Assembly: GCA_022843465.1 (NCBI GenBank)
Contig: JALHNO010000022.1
Location: forward strand, 1 to 64,000
Direction of reading: 5' to 3'
From: Pseudomonadota bacterium
GTDB lineage: Bacteria; Pseudomonadota; Gammaproteobacteria; Xanthomonadales; Ahniellaceae
DNA length: 64,000 nucleotides
Shown here: positions 45,554-53,678 of the stretch, piece after piece
Numbering within the stretch: the stretch's first letter is position 1
Layout: the number at the start of each line of letters is the position of its first letter
Translations under genes and position numbers: made by a program
Notes under the pieces: model-generated
What the model was told of the DNA's origin: nothing
Databases searched by the model: none
Seen by the model: only the letters and a program-made list of their open reading frames with translations

Positions 45554-45904
45554 TTACACAATCTCAGTGGGCGCGTTGTGCGGGCCGGCGTTCGGATCGC
45601 CGCGGACAGGTATCGGTCGAAACGCACCGGCGCTTGCGCTGCCCGCCCCCCCGATGCGCGAAAACAACAATGCAGCGAAGTCGCGCGGGAACTGACCGAC
45701 GATTTCACGCGCGTCCCGTTGCAACCGGCCAACGCGCAACATGGCCAGATGGCATCTAAGTTGCATCCTGGTGATGCGTTGGTTGCGGATATGCGCCCGC
45801 ACTAAGCGCGAGAACGCTCTACCGCGCGCGCCTGTTCGCCGCGCTATTTCTGCAGCTTGCCACGCCCGCTCACCTGCTGTTCCCAGCACGACGATCCCTT
45901 TCAT
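45554..45904 (-). CDS. Possible small protein after the FTR1 permease
   Basis: About 116 residues starting at an ATG that overlaps the FTR1 stop as ATGA, the same spacing as between the two genes upstream. It is Arg-rich (RGRAFSRLVRAHIRNQRITRMQLR) with no family I recognise. The overlap and short gap to the next gene favour a real operon member, but composition is not conclusive. Confidence 0.35.
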   Translation of the reverse strand: MKGIVVLGTAGERAWQAAEIARRTGARGRAFSRLVRAHIRNQRITRMQLRCHLAMLRVGRLQRDAREIVGQFPRDFAALLFSRIGGAGSASAGAFRPIPVRGDPNAGPHNAPTEIV

Positions 45905-47868
45905 ACCGATGAGCTCGATTGCGACGTCCTCGCAAGGCGTTTGTTGACCAGATAGCCCGCCACCAGCGCTGCCAGCGTGATGCCTTGCGCCGTCAACACC
46001 TGCACAGACGGATACACGCCCAGCCAATCAATTCGTGGAAAAGCGACCGGCGCGACAGCAAACCAGCCGGCCTCCTGCAGCGCGGCGATACCTTTTCCGG
46101 TCAGCACGACTGCGAGGATTGCCATCAGCAAGGAACTCAGCGAGAAGAACTGACCGATAGGCAGTCGCCGCGAAAAACGCAGCACCGCGATCGTCACACC
46201 GACCAGGATCAGCACTCCGGTGAGGAAGCCACCGATCACCATGCGGTTGTCACCTTGCTCATTCCACATCGCGGTGTAAAACAGAATCGTCTCGAATACC
46301 TCGCGATAGACGGCAACGAAGCTGAGCCCAAACAGGACCCAAGCCGATTGTCGCGACAGCGCTTGAGAGAGTTTTTCCTTGAGGTATTGCTGCCAGCGAC
46401 CAGCGTGGCTCTTCTGATGTAGCCAAAGGCCGACACTGACCAGCACCACGGCGGCAAGCAAACCGGAAAGCCCTTCAACAACCTCACGCTGCGCACCACT
46501 GATGCTCACGACATAGGTGGCGACTACCCAGGTCACCACTCCTGCCGCAAGGGCACCCACCCAACCGGCATGCACGTACCGAAGAACATCGCGCCGTTCC
46601 GCCTTGCGCAGGAACGCAACCATGGCAATCACGATCAGCAACGCCTCCAATCCTTCGCGGACCAGAATCGTGAGTGCCCCGAGAAAGGCTGACCAGCCAC
46701 CGCCATCGGCGCCAGCAAGCGCATTTTCGGCCTGATCCACCAACACAGAAACATCGCGCGCCAGTGCCTCAACCTCAACCGCTGAGGCACTGCGGTCGAT
46801 GCTCCCGCGCAATGCCATCATCGCCTGTTCGACTTGCCGCATCAGGGCCGGTTGTCGCGCAGCGATGATGGGCTCCAACGGTTCAAAACCGTCCAGGTAG
46901 GCTGCTAGCGCTGCTGCCCGTGCTGCTAGATGATCGCCGCGCCGGTAGGCGGTGACCGTGTCGTTCAGTCGTGCACGAACGATGCCCCACTGATCGCCAG
47001 ACGCCGCTGGTACGACCGGCGGGTGGTGACGCAAATAGCCCATTATTGCCTTGGCACGGATATCGCCAACTTCCGCGGCGAGTGTCGCCGGCGTCTTCTG
47101 CACCAACTGCTGAGGGTTATTCATGTCGAGGCGGTCGTCAAACGGGGCTGAAGCCTCCGGTGTCGGCGCCGGGTAGGCGATGCCGCCCACATGAAAAGCG
47201 AGCGCCCAACGGTCGTCGTCCGGCAGGCCGGCATAGCTGACCATGGCCGTGCTCTCAAGCCCCTGCGTGATGACCTGATAGAGCGCAAAGACGCTGCGCT
47301 CTCGTGCTCGTGCCTCGTCTGTGAAATCGACCGGAGCGGGATCAAGATTCCCAGCTGCCGAACCATCTCCAGCGCCAGTAGCACCATGGCACGTGGCGCA
47401 CAACGATTGGTATAACGCTGCACCGCGTGCCAAATCCGGTGCCTGTGCAGGCGCAAGCGGAACCGGATAGGCCGCAATCAATTGCGCACCCAACTTCCGT
47501 GCAGCCGTTGCTATCTCATCGGGGGCCGCACGCTGCTCGACTAAAGCTGTCAGTCGCGCGGCTTCCTCTTTCAATGCGGCCTGCTGGGGTGTCGCGCGAA
47601 GCGCAGCGAGCTGCTTGGTGACCGTCATCGAGAATTCGCGCATCTCCGCGTATTCGGCATCGTTGATGATTGCTCCTGCGTGAACAGCGCCCGCATAGTC
47701 CACGGCGATATAGTCGAGCAAGCGCCAGGTGACAGCCGCTTCCGGATCTTGTGTCTGTCCAACGACCAGCGATGCCCATGCCGCGAGTAGAAATACAAGA
47801 GCGATCCGTATACGGGTCGTCGTCACACCCCAACGACGCAGGGACAAATGGGGAGAGGCTGGCGTCAT
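45901..47868 (-). CDS. Cytochrome c-FTR1 fusion iron/metal permease
   Basis: 655 residues. After a signal/anchor helix, a periplasmic c-type cytochrome domain with LCATCHG near 158 precedes a long helical linker. The C-terminal half carries the FTR1 permease with the two hallmark REGLEALL and REVFETIL (RExxE-type) motifs and about seven helices. Cytochrome-FTR1 fusions mediate oxidation-linked ferrous iron uptake (family). It sits between CDF and Czc genes and overlaps both neighbours as ATGA. Confidence 0.88.
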   Translation of the reverse strand: MTPASPHLSLRRWGVTTTRIRIALVFLLAAWASLVVGQTQDPEAAVTWRLLDYIAVDYAGAVHAGAIINDAEYAEMREFSMTVTKQLAALRATPQQAALKEEAARLTALVEQRAAPDEIATAARKLGAQLIAAYPVPLAPAQAPDLARGAALYQSLCATCHGATGAGDGSAAGNLDPAPVDFTDEARARERSVFALYQVITQGLESTAMVSYAGLPDDDRWALAFHVGGIAYPAPTPEASAPFDDRLDMNNPQQLVQKTPATLAAEVGDIRAKAIMGYLRHHPPVVPAASGDQWGIVRARLNDTVTAYRRGDHLAARAAALAAYLDGFEPLEPIIAARQPALMRQVEQAMMALRGSIDRSASAVEVEALARDVSVLVDQAENALAGADGGGWSAFLGALTILVREGLEALLIVIAMVAFLRKAERRDVLRYVHAGWVGALAAGVVTWVVATYVVSISGAQREVVEGLSGLLAAVVLVSVGLWLHQKSHAGRWQQYLKEKLSQALSRQSAWVLFGLSFVAVYREVFETILFYTAMWNEQGDNRMVIGGFLTGVLILVGVTIAVLRFSRRLPIGQFFSLSSLLMAILAVVLTGKGIAALQEAGWFAVAPVAFPRIDWLGVYPSVQVLTAQGITLAALVAGYLVNKRLARTSQSSSSV

Positions 47869-48497
47869 TGGTCAGCCTCTGTTGGTTCTACCGCAGCGGC
47901 GTCATCGCGTGTCGATCGGGCCTCGCGCAGGATTTCCAGCGCTTCCTTAATGACATACAGGCCAATCAGCCCGCCAATCGCCAGATCCGGGACACGAGAG
48001 TCGAGCCATGCCACGAGGGCGCCAGACAGGATCACGCCGACATTCGCGACGATATCCGCGCGGGTGAAAATCCAGCTGGCCCTAAGGTGCACACCGCCAT
48101 CGCGAAGCGGCGACAACAACCGAAGGACCGCGACATTGACGACCAATGACAAACAAGCGATGCCAATCATCCAGGCGCCCTCAGGCGCGCTGCCATAAAG
48201 CGCCCTGCGCCCAACTTCGGCAAGTACGCCGACACCCAGCAGCAGGAGCACGCCACCGCTGGCGTACGCGGCGTTGACTTTGAATCGGACAGCGCGACCG
48301 ATCGCCGCCAAACCGATGGCGTAGGCAGTCGCGTCCGACAACATGTCCAGCGCATCGGCGAGAAGTCCGGCCGACTGCGCGATCCAGCCCGCCATTGCGC
48401 CAATGACGGCCATGGCGGCATTGAGGCTCAACGCGACCCAAAGGACGCGGCGTTCCATCGCATTGCGGGCCTCGTGCTGACAACCACAGTTACTCAT
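47865..48497 (-). CDS. Cation diffusion facilitator (short CzcD-like)
   Basis: 210 residues from ATG 48497, which gives MSNCGCQHEARN with a Cys/His start. Six membrane helices are visible. The helix-2 site reads ADALDMLSDA and helix 5 RADIVANVGVIL, a variant of the usual HxxxD pair. The cytoplasmic C-terminal domain is nearly absent, as in short cation-transporter forms. It is the first gene of the metal operon, directly behind the MerR-type promoter. Confidence 0.88.
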   Translation of the reverse strand: MSNCGCQHEARNAMERRVLWVALSLNAAMAVIGAMAGWIAQSAGLLADALDMLSDATAYAIGLAAIGRAVRFKVNAAYASGGVLLLLGVGVLAEVGRRALYGSAPEGAWMIGIACLSLVVNVAVLRLLSPLRDGGVHLRASWIFTRADIVANVGVILSGALVAWLDSRVPDLAIGGLIGLYVIKEALEILREARSTRDDAAAVEPTEADQ

Positions 48498-48557
48498 GCG
48501 GACTCCTTTTGAAGGGGCGGAGCTCGACGCAAGTGTCAGCGCCAGCGGCATCTGGGC

Positions 48558-48588
48558 ATGATAAACCCCGTAGCAACTACAGGGTCAA
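48558..48588 (-). promoter_or_regulatory. MerR-type promoter and operator of the metal operon
   Basis: On the minus strand a -35 TTGACC (48583-48588) and a -10 TATCAT (48558-48563) are separated by 19 bases, the long spacer of MerR-controlled promoters. Inside lies a near-perfect dyad at 48565-48585 (ACCCCGTAG...CTACAGGGT). It is next to the frameshifted merR, and the second intact MerR could bind it. Confidence 0.8.
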
Positions 48589-48591
48589 GAC

Positions 48592-48920
48592 ATGAGAATC
48601 GGAGAAGCCGCGGCCGCCTTAGGCTGTCACTTGGAGACGGTCCGGTACCACGAACGGATCGGCTTGTTGCCGGTGCCGGAGCTCGCCGGTAGCGGCCATC
48701 GGGTCTATCAACCCGATGACGTGCGCCGCATGCGCTTCATTGCCCCGGACGCGAGCTCGGCTTTTGCTTGGATGAAATCCGCATCCTGCTGCAGTTCAGC
48801 GACGATCTCAAACTCTCCTGCGTCGAGGCCGACCAGATCGCTCGGCATCACCTCGACGAGATTCGCCAGCGTGTGCTTGAACTGACCGAAATGCCGCGAC
48901 AACGTCAGGACACGATCTAG
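48592..48920 (+). pseudogene. Frameshifted MerR-family metal regulator
   Basis: The first half (MRIGEAAAALGCHLETVRYHERIGL) is a clear MerR DNA-binding domain. Compared with the intact MerR at 49264, one base is missing near 48750. The other frame then continues RELGFCLDEIRILLQFSDDLKLSCVEADQIARHHL and ends at 48920. Without the shift it would be a CadR/ZntR-like regulator. It is divergent from the CDF gene. Confidence 0.85.
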
Positions 48921-49229
48921 GCCTGTGGCGGGGGTGAACGGGGACAATGCGCCATAGAGCCGCGCCGGCGCGCCAGCGAAACGATCGGCCGACGGCGTAG
49001 AGACTCAGCATATAGGCCAGTGCATCGCCCGGACTGTCGAGGGAAACGGCCTACAGTCCGCTCGAACCGATCCAAGCGCCGATGGAGAATTCGCCAGCGA
49101 ACAGGACCAGGCTGATCGCCAGCACGCCGACCATTGTGCGCCGTAGCGTCGCGTCCTGGGTGGCGGTCAGACTCTCGGCAGTGTCGTGACAACCGCAACT
49201 GGAGGTGGACGACTTGCACGTGGGCTGCC
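48921..49229 (-). pseudogene. Broken CDF transporter fragment
   Basis: Read in one frame, this segment gives SSCGCHDTAESLTATQ and LAISLVLFAGEFSIGAWIG, then a TAG stop, then DSPGDALAYMLSLYAVGRS, aligned by eye to the start of the intact CDF. Only about 95 residues remain before the merR pseudogene begins. It has its own MerR-type operator upstream. Confidence 0.75.
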
Positions 49230-49260
49230 ATGCTGAACCCTGTAGTTACTACAGAGTCAA
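49230..49260 (-). promoter_or_regulatory. Second MerR-type operator, upstream of the broken CDF
   Basis: A -35 TTGACT (49255-49260), a dyad at 49237-49257 (ACCCTGTAGTTACTACAGAGT split around its centre) and a weak -10 CAGCAT 19 bases away repeat the layout of the first operator. The -10 looks mutated. Confidence 0.72.
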
Positions 49261-49263
49261 GAC

Positions 49264-49698
49264 ATGAAAATTGGCGAAGCAGCCGCTGCCAGCGGTTGTC
49301 ATATAGAAACCATTCGGTACTACGAGCGCATCGGACTCCTGCCGCGGCCAGCGCGCACCGGCGGTGGATACCGCGACTATCACGAGGACGACCTGCGGCG
49401 GTTGCGCTTCACGACCCGAGGGCGCGAGCTCGGCTTCAGCCTTGATGAGATCCGCAGCCTGTTGCAGTTGAGTGACGATCCAAAGTTGTCGTGCGCAGAA
49501 GTGGACCATATGGCCCGGCACCACCTCGCCGAAATCCAGCAGCGGATAAGCGAACTCAGGCGCATGGCAGACGAGCTGCAGCGCACGGTCGCGGCCTGCG
49601 GGGGCGGCGAGCGCGCACGATGCGTGATCCTCAATACGCTTTGGCGGGAACGACCCAACGCCGGCAAGGCCAATAGCCCAAGAGCGATGGTGCCGTGA
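49264..49698 (+). CDS. MerR-family metal-responsive regulator (CadR/ZntR-like)
   Basis: 144 residues. The N-terminal winged helix (KIGEAAAASGCHIETIRYYERIGLLPRP) and the dimer helix RELGFSLDEIRSLLQLSDDPKLSC are complete; Cys near 79 is the usual metal ligand, with CGGGERARCVIL near the C-terminus. It is divergent from the broken CDF and is the only intact copy of the pair, so it likely controls both operators. Confidence 0.9.
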   Translation: MKIGEAAAASGCHIETIRYYERIGLLPRPARTGGGYRDYHEDDLRRLRFTTRGRELGFSLDEIRSLLQLSDDPKLSCAEVDHMARHHLAEIQQRISELRRMADELQRTVAACGGGERARCVILNTLWRERPNAGKANSPRAMVP

Positions 49699-50018
49699 CC
49701 GTCAGGTCACGGAACTTCGTTCCACCGATGGATGTCCTTCTGGTGCAAGCCCGTCGTGCTGGCACGGGTCTTGGCCAACTAACATCCTTCGACTGTCATC
49801 TAGTTCCTGCAGAGTCTCTTCGCCGCGGATCGAGAAGCAAGACCGTGGCAATCACGTCCCGACCTGCAACACCTTTGCCTTGCTGGGTCGGGTGCTGGGC
49901 GGGCCCTCGTCTTCAAAAATCGATCGGCAGCGTGAAACTTTTTCCGGTAGCGCGGGTTTTAGAATCGTTGAAGGAAGTAGACTGCCCACATATCCTTGAG
50001 ATCAAGCGCAAAACGACC
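49699..50018. other. Gap with no gene seen
   Basis: 320 bases between the intact MerR gene and the secreted Cys/His protein. One frame runs through but is not protein-like. Upstream promoter signals are not clear. Confidence 0.5.
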
Positions 50019-50384
50019 ATGTGTTGCCCCCCGAAAATCTTGACTTGGCTATGCCTGCTGGCGCTGGTCTTTTGCCAGACCGCAGCGGCCATCAACGCGT
50101 GCGGGCCGGTTCAATCCGGGCTGGGTATGGATACAGCGCACGCTGCGCCCACGATGCCCTGTCATGGTGCCGGCGAAGATACCGCACGCTGCGATGCTTC
50201 CCACTGCGTTGTCGGCCAGGCGCTGTATGACGTCAATGGCACAGCCTTTGCCGCGCTGCCAATCGCGCCCGATCACTTCGACTGGACATTCAACCGGATC
50301 GAGATACGTATCGCACCGATGTCAGCGCGAGCGCGCGAGCCGGGGTATCCACCACCTCACTTCCTGGGGCGGCTGCTGATTTAA
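50019..50384 (+). CDS. Secreted Cys/His/Met small protein, CopL/CzcI-like leader
   Basis: 121 residues from the ATG giving MCCPPKILTW. Signal peptide (WLCLLALVFCQTAAAINACG), then a cysteine/His mature part (MPCHGAGEDTARCDASHC). Such small periplasmic metal-binding proteins often precede cus or czc genes, and here the decayed cusBA follows. A longer upstream frame is not protein-like. Confidence 0.55.
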   Translation: MCCPPKILTWLCLLALVFCQTAAAINACGPVQSGLGMDTAHAAPTMPCHGAGEDTARCDASHCVVGQALYDVNGTAFAALPIAPDHFDWTFNRIEIRIAPMSARAREPGYPPPHFLGRLLI

Positions 50385-50544
50385 GCGCTAAGCCCGGTCG
50401 GATGCGCCAAACCTGGGCGCTGAACATCGAATCTTTGTCCTGCTGTGCATCTGGCGACGCGCGAGCATTCTTGCCGCCGATACCGCCGAACATCCCCCTG
50501 CTCGCGATAGGCCACTAGGTCTGTCCAGCTATTGGAGACCTCCC

Positions 50545-50889
50545 ATGTCTATTTTCAAATCCACTGTCTTACTGTCGTTGTTGGCGTTGTCAATGTTCGT
50601 CCACGAAGCTGATGCCCGGTCGTCGCGCCAATCAGTGGGCCGCGTCACCCACGCCCATGGTGACGTTGTCGAACTAAGGGTCTTTGATGGCTCACCAGCT
50701 GTAGGTGCTCTCTATGACCTTCGGCGCCGCCGGGCGCACAATCCCAAACGCGTTCCATTGACCCCAGTCGCCCCCGTGGCACAGGTGCGCGTCACCGAGG
50801 TCATCGACGACAATCTCGTGCGGGCCGAAGTCGTCGAGGGCTCCGCCCGGCGCCGAGATCGGGCGTTTCCTTCGGCTGAGACCCCTTAG
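50545..50889 (+). CDS. Secreted hypothetical protein before the cus remnant
   Basis: 114 residues from the ATG behind a GGAGA. A signal peptide (SLLALSMFVHEADA) precedes a beta-rich mature part (VTHAHGDVVELRVFDGS and VRAEVVEG). I do not recognise it. It lies directly upstream of the cusB fragment. Confidence 0.5.
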   Translation: MSIFKSTVLLSLLALSMFVHEADARSSRQSVGRVTHAHGDVVELRVFDGSPAVGALYDLRRRRAHNPKRVPLTPVAPVAQVRVTEVIDDNLVRAEVVEGSARRRDRAFPSAETP

Positions 50890-50911
50890 GCCGCTGCATT
50901 GCATGCCCTGA

Positions 50912-51069
50912 CGAGAGTACTTGGCACTGCGCCGCACGCAATCGAGCGGCTTGGCTGAGGTCCGAGATGCGGCCCGCCAGCGGCTCGGGCTGCTCGGCAT
51001 GAGCGAGGCGCAGATCCGCGCTGTCGAACACGCCAAGCTGGCGCAGACCCGAATCAGCGTGGTCGCGCC
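50912..51069 (+). pseudogene. CusB-type adaptor remnant
   Basis: The frame gives EYLALRRTQSSGLAEVR and DAARQRLGLLGMSEAQIR, matching the helical hairpin of CusB-type adaptors. It breaks off near TRISVVAP and is directly followed by CusA sequence in another frame. The rest of the gene has been deleted. Confidence 0.7.
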
Positions 51070-52143
51070 GCGACGGACATCGAGCACGTGGTCAAATCGG
51101 TTCCCGGAGTCAGCTCGGCACACGCTAAGTGCCTGACCGGCGGACGCTACATCGATATCGACATCGACCGTGCTGCGGCGGCGCGCCAGGGCATGAGCGT
51201 GGCTGGCGTGCAGTCGATCGTGTCGACCGCCATCGGTGGCGAGACGATCGGGTAAACCACCGAAGGTCGGCGGCGATTTCCGATTAGCGTGCGTTTTCCC
51301 CGTGAGCTGCGCGACAGCGTCAGCAAGCTCCGCAATCTGCCGCTGCTATCGCCAACCGGTGCGCAGCTGACACTGGGTAGCCTGACAAAAGTCCGCATCA
51401 CTAATGGACCACCGATGCTGCGCAGCGAGAACGCCCGACTGAATGCGTGGGTCTACGTCGATATTCGCGGTCGAGACCTTGCTTCGGTCGTGCATGATCT
51501 ACGCACCAAGGTGGCTCAAAATGTGGTCCTGCCCGCAGGAGTTTCCGTCGCATGGTCGGGCCAATTCGAGTATCTGGAACGCGCCGCAGCCAAGATGCGC
51601 GTCGTCGTTCCCTCGACGCTCGCGATCATCTTCGTGCTGCTGTACTTGACCTTCCGGCGCCTGGACGAAGCGGCACTCATCCTGCTCAGCGTTCCGTTTG
51701 CGCTGATCGGCGGATTTTGGCTGCTTTATGCCCTCGGTCACGCGCTGTCCATCGCCAGCGCCGTCGGCTTCATCGCACTTGCCGGCGTTGCCGCCGAATT
51801 TGGCGTCATCATGCTGCTGTACTTGAAACAGGCTTGGGAATCGCGACTGGCCAGCGGCGAAACTGCCACCACCGAAACGCTACTCGCCGCGATCCAGGAA
51901 GGTGCTGTACAGCGCGTGCGCCCTAAGGCCATGACTGTCGCGGTCATCATCGCTGGCTTGCTGCCGATCATGGTTGGCACCGGTACTGGCTCCGAAGTCA
52001 CGCAGCGCATTGCCGCGCCCATGGTCGGCGGCATGATCAGCGCGCCGTTGTTGTCGATGCTCGTGATGCCGGTGGCGTACCGACCGCTGCGGCGGCGCCA
52101 AACCGCGTGCAAACGCCCGGACCCACAGATATCCACGCAGTGA
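51070..52143 (+). pseudogene. CusA-type RND pump, C-terminal remnant with an internal stop
   Basis: Starting near TDIEHVVKSVPGVSS, the frame follows CusA: TGGRYIDIDIDRAAAARQGM, VQSIVSTAIGGE, then a TAA at 51253-51255 where a Glu codon is expected, then FPRELRDSVSKLRN and ENARLNAWVYVDIRGRDL through the final membrane helices. The N-terminal half, with its helix-4 proton-relay motif, is missing. The downstream frame could be translated alone but would not form a pump. Confidence 0.82.
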
Positions 52144-52593
52144 AAGGTTGGCGGTCGAGTCGCCCGAAATCGTTCGGGAACTCGCAACCAAAAAGCCCCC
52201 CTCAGCTTGCTCCGGGAGTTCAAGGGCAACCGACTTCACCGCGAACGGCGGTCCCGCAAGTTGACTGATGGCGAGTATCTCTTAAAAGGACAGCGAACCG
52301 CTCAAATACATAGGCAGATGAGGCAGTTTTCGGCGGTTAATCAATCACCTAACAATCCCATTGCGGGAAATCGCGCATTTACCGGCAGAGCCTCCCATTG
52401 GCTGAACCAGCTGCCATCGGCGCCGATCGATGGCAGTGGATGGCGCGCGAGGGAATTTGCGCCGGCTACATGGTGGGGCGTTGATCGTGTTTGCGTGTTT
52501 CGTTCCACCGTCTCATGGAGGCTCCTCGGATGTGCTGGACAAACGGGGAGCTGCAAGAACGGTTGACATCCCAATTGCGGCGGCCACACGGAA
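52144..52593. other. 450-base gap with no gene seen
   Basis: Short frames only, no motif and no clear repeats. It lies between the decayed cus genes and the convergent small membrane-protein gene. Confidence 0.5.
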
Positions 52594-52986
52594 TCACTCT
52601 CTGGCGATTTCCCACACCATCGGCAAAGCGTTCTTGCCGAGAATCGCGCAGTCGATGCAAGTGACTAATTCCGGTCCACCTTGACCAGCGATCAACTTGA
52701 ACACCATGTTGGCGCGCAGCGACCGACCGTTGCTCAATACCTTGAGTTCGTAGAAGGGCAGGGAAGCAGCACCCCGCTGTGGGCCAAAAGAGACGTCAAC
52801 AGTGTCAGGCACTCCGGCTGCCAAGTACGTGAGTTGGCCTTTGCCATCTTCTTTCAGAGTGACTTCGGCAGATGGCTTACCCTTGCCATTGAGGCTGATG
52901 AGCCGTGTTGGATCCCATCGACCGAAAATGTGCCAACACAGCATCAAAAACGATGTAATCAAGACAGCAGCGTAGACCCTTTGCAT
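52594..52986 (-). CDS. Small membrane-anchored hypothetical protein
   Basis: 130 residues from the ATG giving MQRVYAAV. One N-terminal membrane helix (VLITSFLMLCWHIF) and an exported part (EVTLKEDGKGQLTYLAAGVPDTVDVSF), with a CIDC pair near the end. I do not recognise it. No operon partner is adjacent. Confidence 0.5.
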   Translation of the reverse strand: MQRVYAAVLITSFLMLCWHIFGRWDPTRLISLNGKGKPSAEVTLKEDGKGQLTYLAAGVPDTVDVSFGPQRGAASLPFYELKVLSNGRSLRANMVFKLIAGQGGPELVTCIDCAILGKNALPMVWEIARE

Positions 52987-53204
52987 TTGACTATTCCTTG
53001 TACCCGGATGAATCATCTGACTCTACCGGACTGGTCTGCAGGCGCGTCGAAAAACGCGCATTGAACTACCGTAACGGCCATCCGGTGCCCGCGCTTACTT
53101 CGAGCCATTGCCAGGTCGCCGAGTACTCAGATACGTGCGCTTCCAGGCCAATCTCAATTGAAGTCGGCGAAACGACACAGCGGACGAGCACCGAGAACGT
53201 TGCC

Positions 53205-53609
53205 CTATGGCAGCATATAGATACCCTTCGAAACCTTTTTCACGATGCGCTTTATCGACAGGGCCCCAAATGCGCTCGCGATCGCGATCCGCCACTCCCG
53301 GTCGCTGGTGTCGTCGGGGAGCGGTACCTGTGGCCGAATGCGATCAGCCAATTTGTTCACGACGAATGTTTCGCCAGGCGGGGCGCGCACCAGGTCGGCC
53401 TGGACGCAGGCAGCCGCTGCCCGATAGAGCAGCGTTGTTCCGGTCGGTAGCGGTGGTAAACCCAACGCCTTGTGGCGCGCATTGCTACGAGCATGAGCTG
53501 AAATGGCCAAGACAAAGAGCGCCAAGGGCAGGGCCCGGATCGAACTCCAATCGGGTGTCTCGGAACCCAATGACGAGAGCGCCGCATCAATCTGAACCAA
53601 ACGATTCAA
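53205..53609 (-). CDS. Unknown small protein, last gene of the helicase unit
   Basis: 134 residues, no family recognised. It has an Ala/Leu-rich helical middle (ALPLALFVLAISAHARS) and ends in a basic tail (IKRIVKKVSKGIY). It starts 69 bases beyond the helicase stop on the same strand, so it is probably part of that unit. Confidence 0.5.
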   Translation of the reverse strand: MNRLVQIDAALSSLGSETPDWSSIRALPLALFVLAISAHARSNARHKALGLPPLPTGTTLLYRAAAACVQADLVRAPPGETFVVNKLADRIRPQVPLPDDTSDREWRIAIASAFGALSIKRIVKKVSKGIYMLP

Positions 53610-53678
53610 GAGTTCCGGCGACGGCCTCGGGACCCGAGGCCGGAGTTCACCGGCGCAGGCAAGACATTCAAACTTCGT

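Noticed and set aside
49695-50384. Longer reading of the Cys/His small protein
   Set aside because: The first ~108 residues are not protein-like; the internal ATG at 50019 opens directly into a signal peptide.
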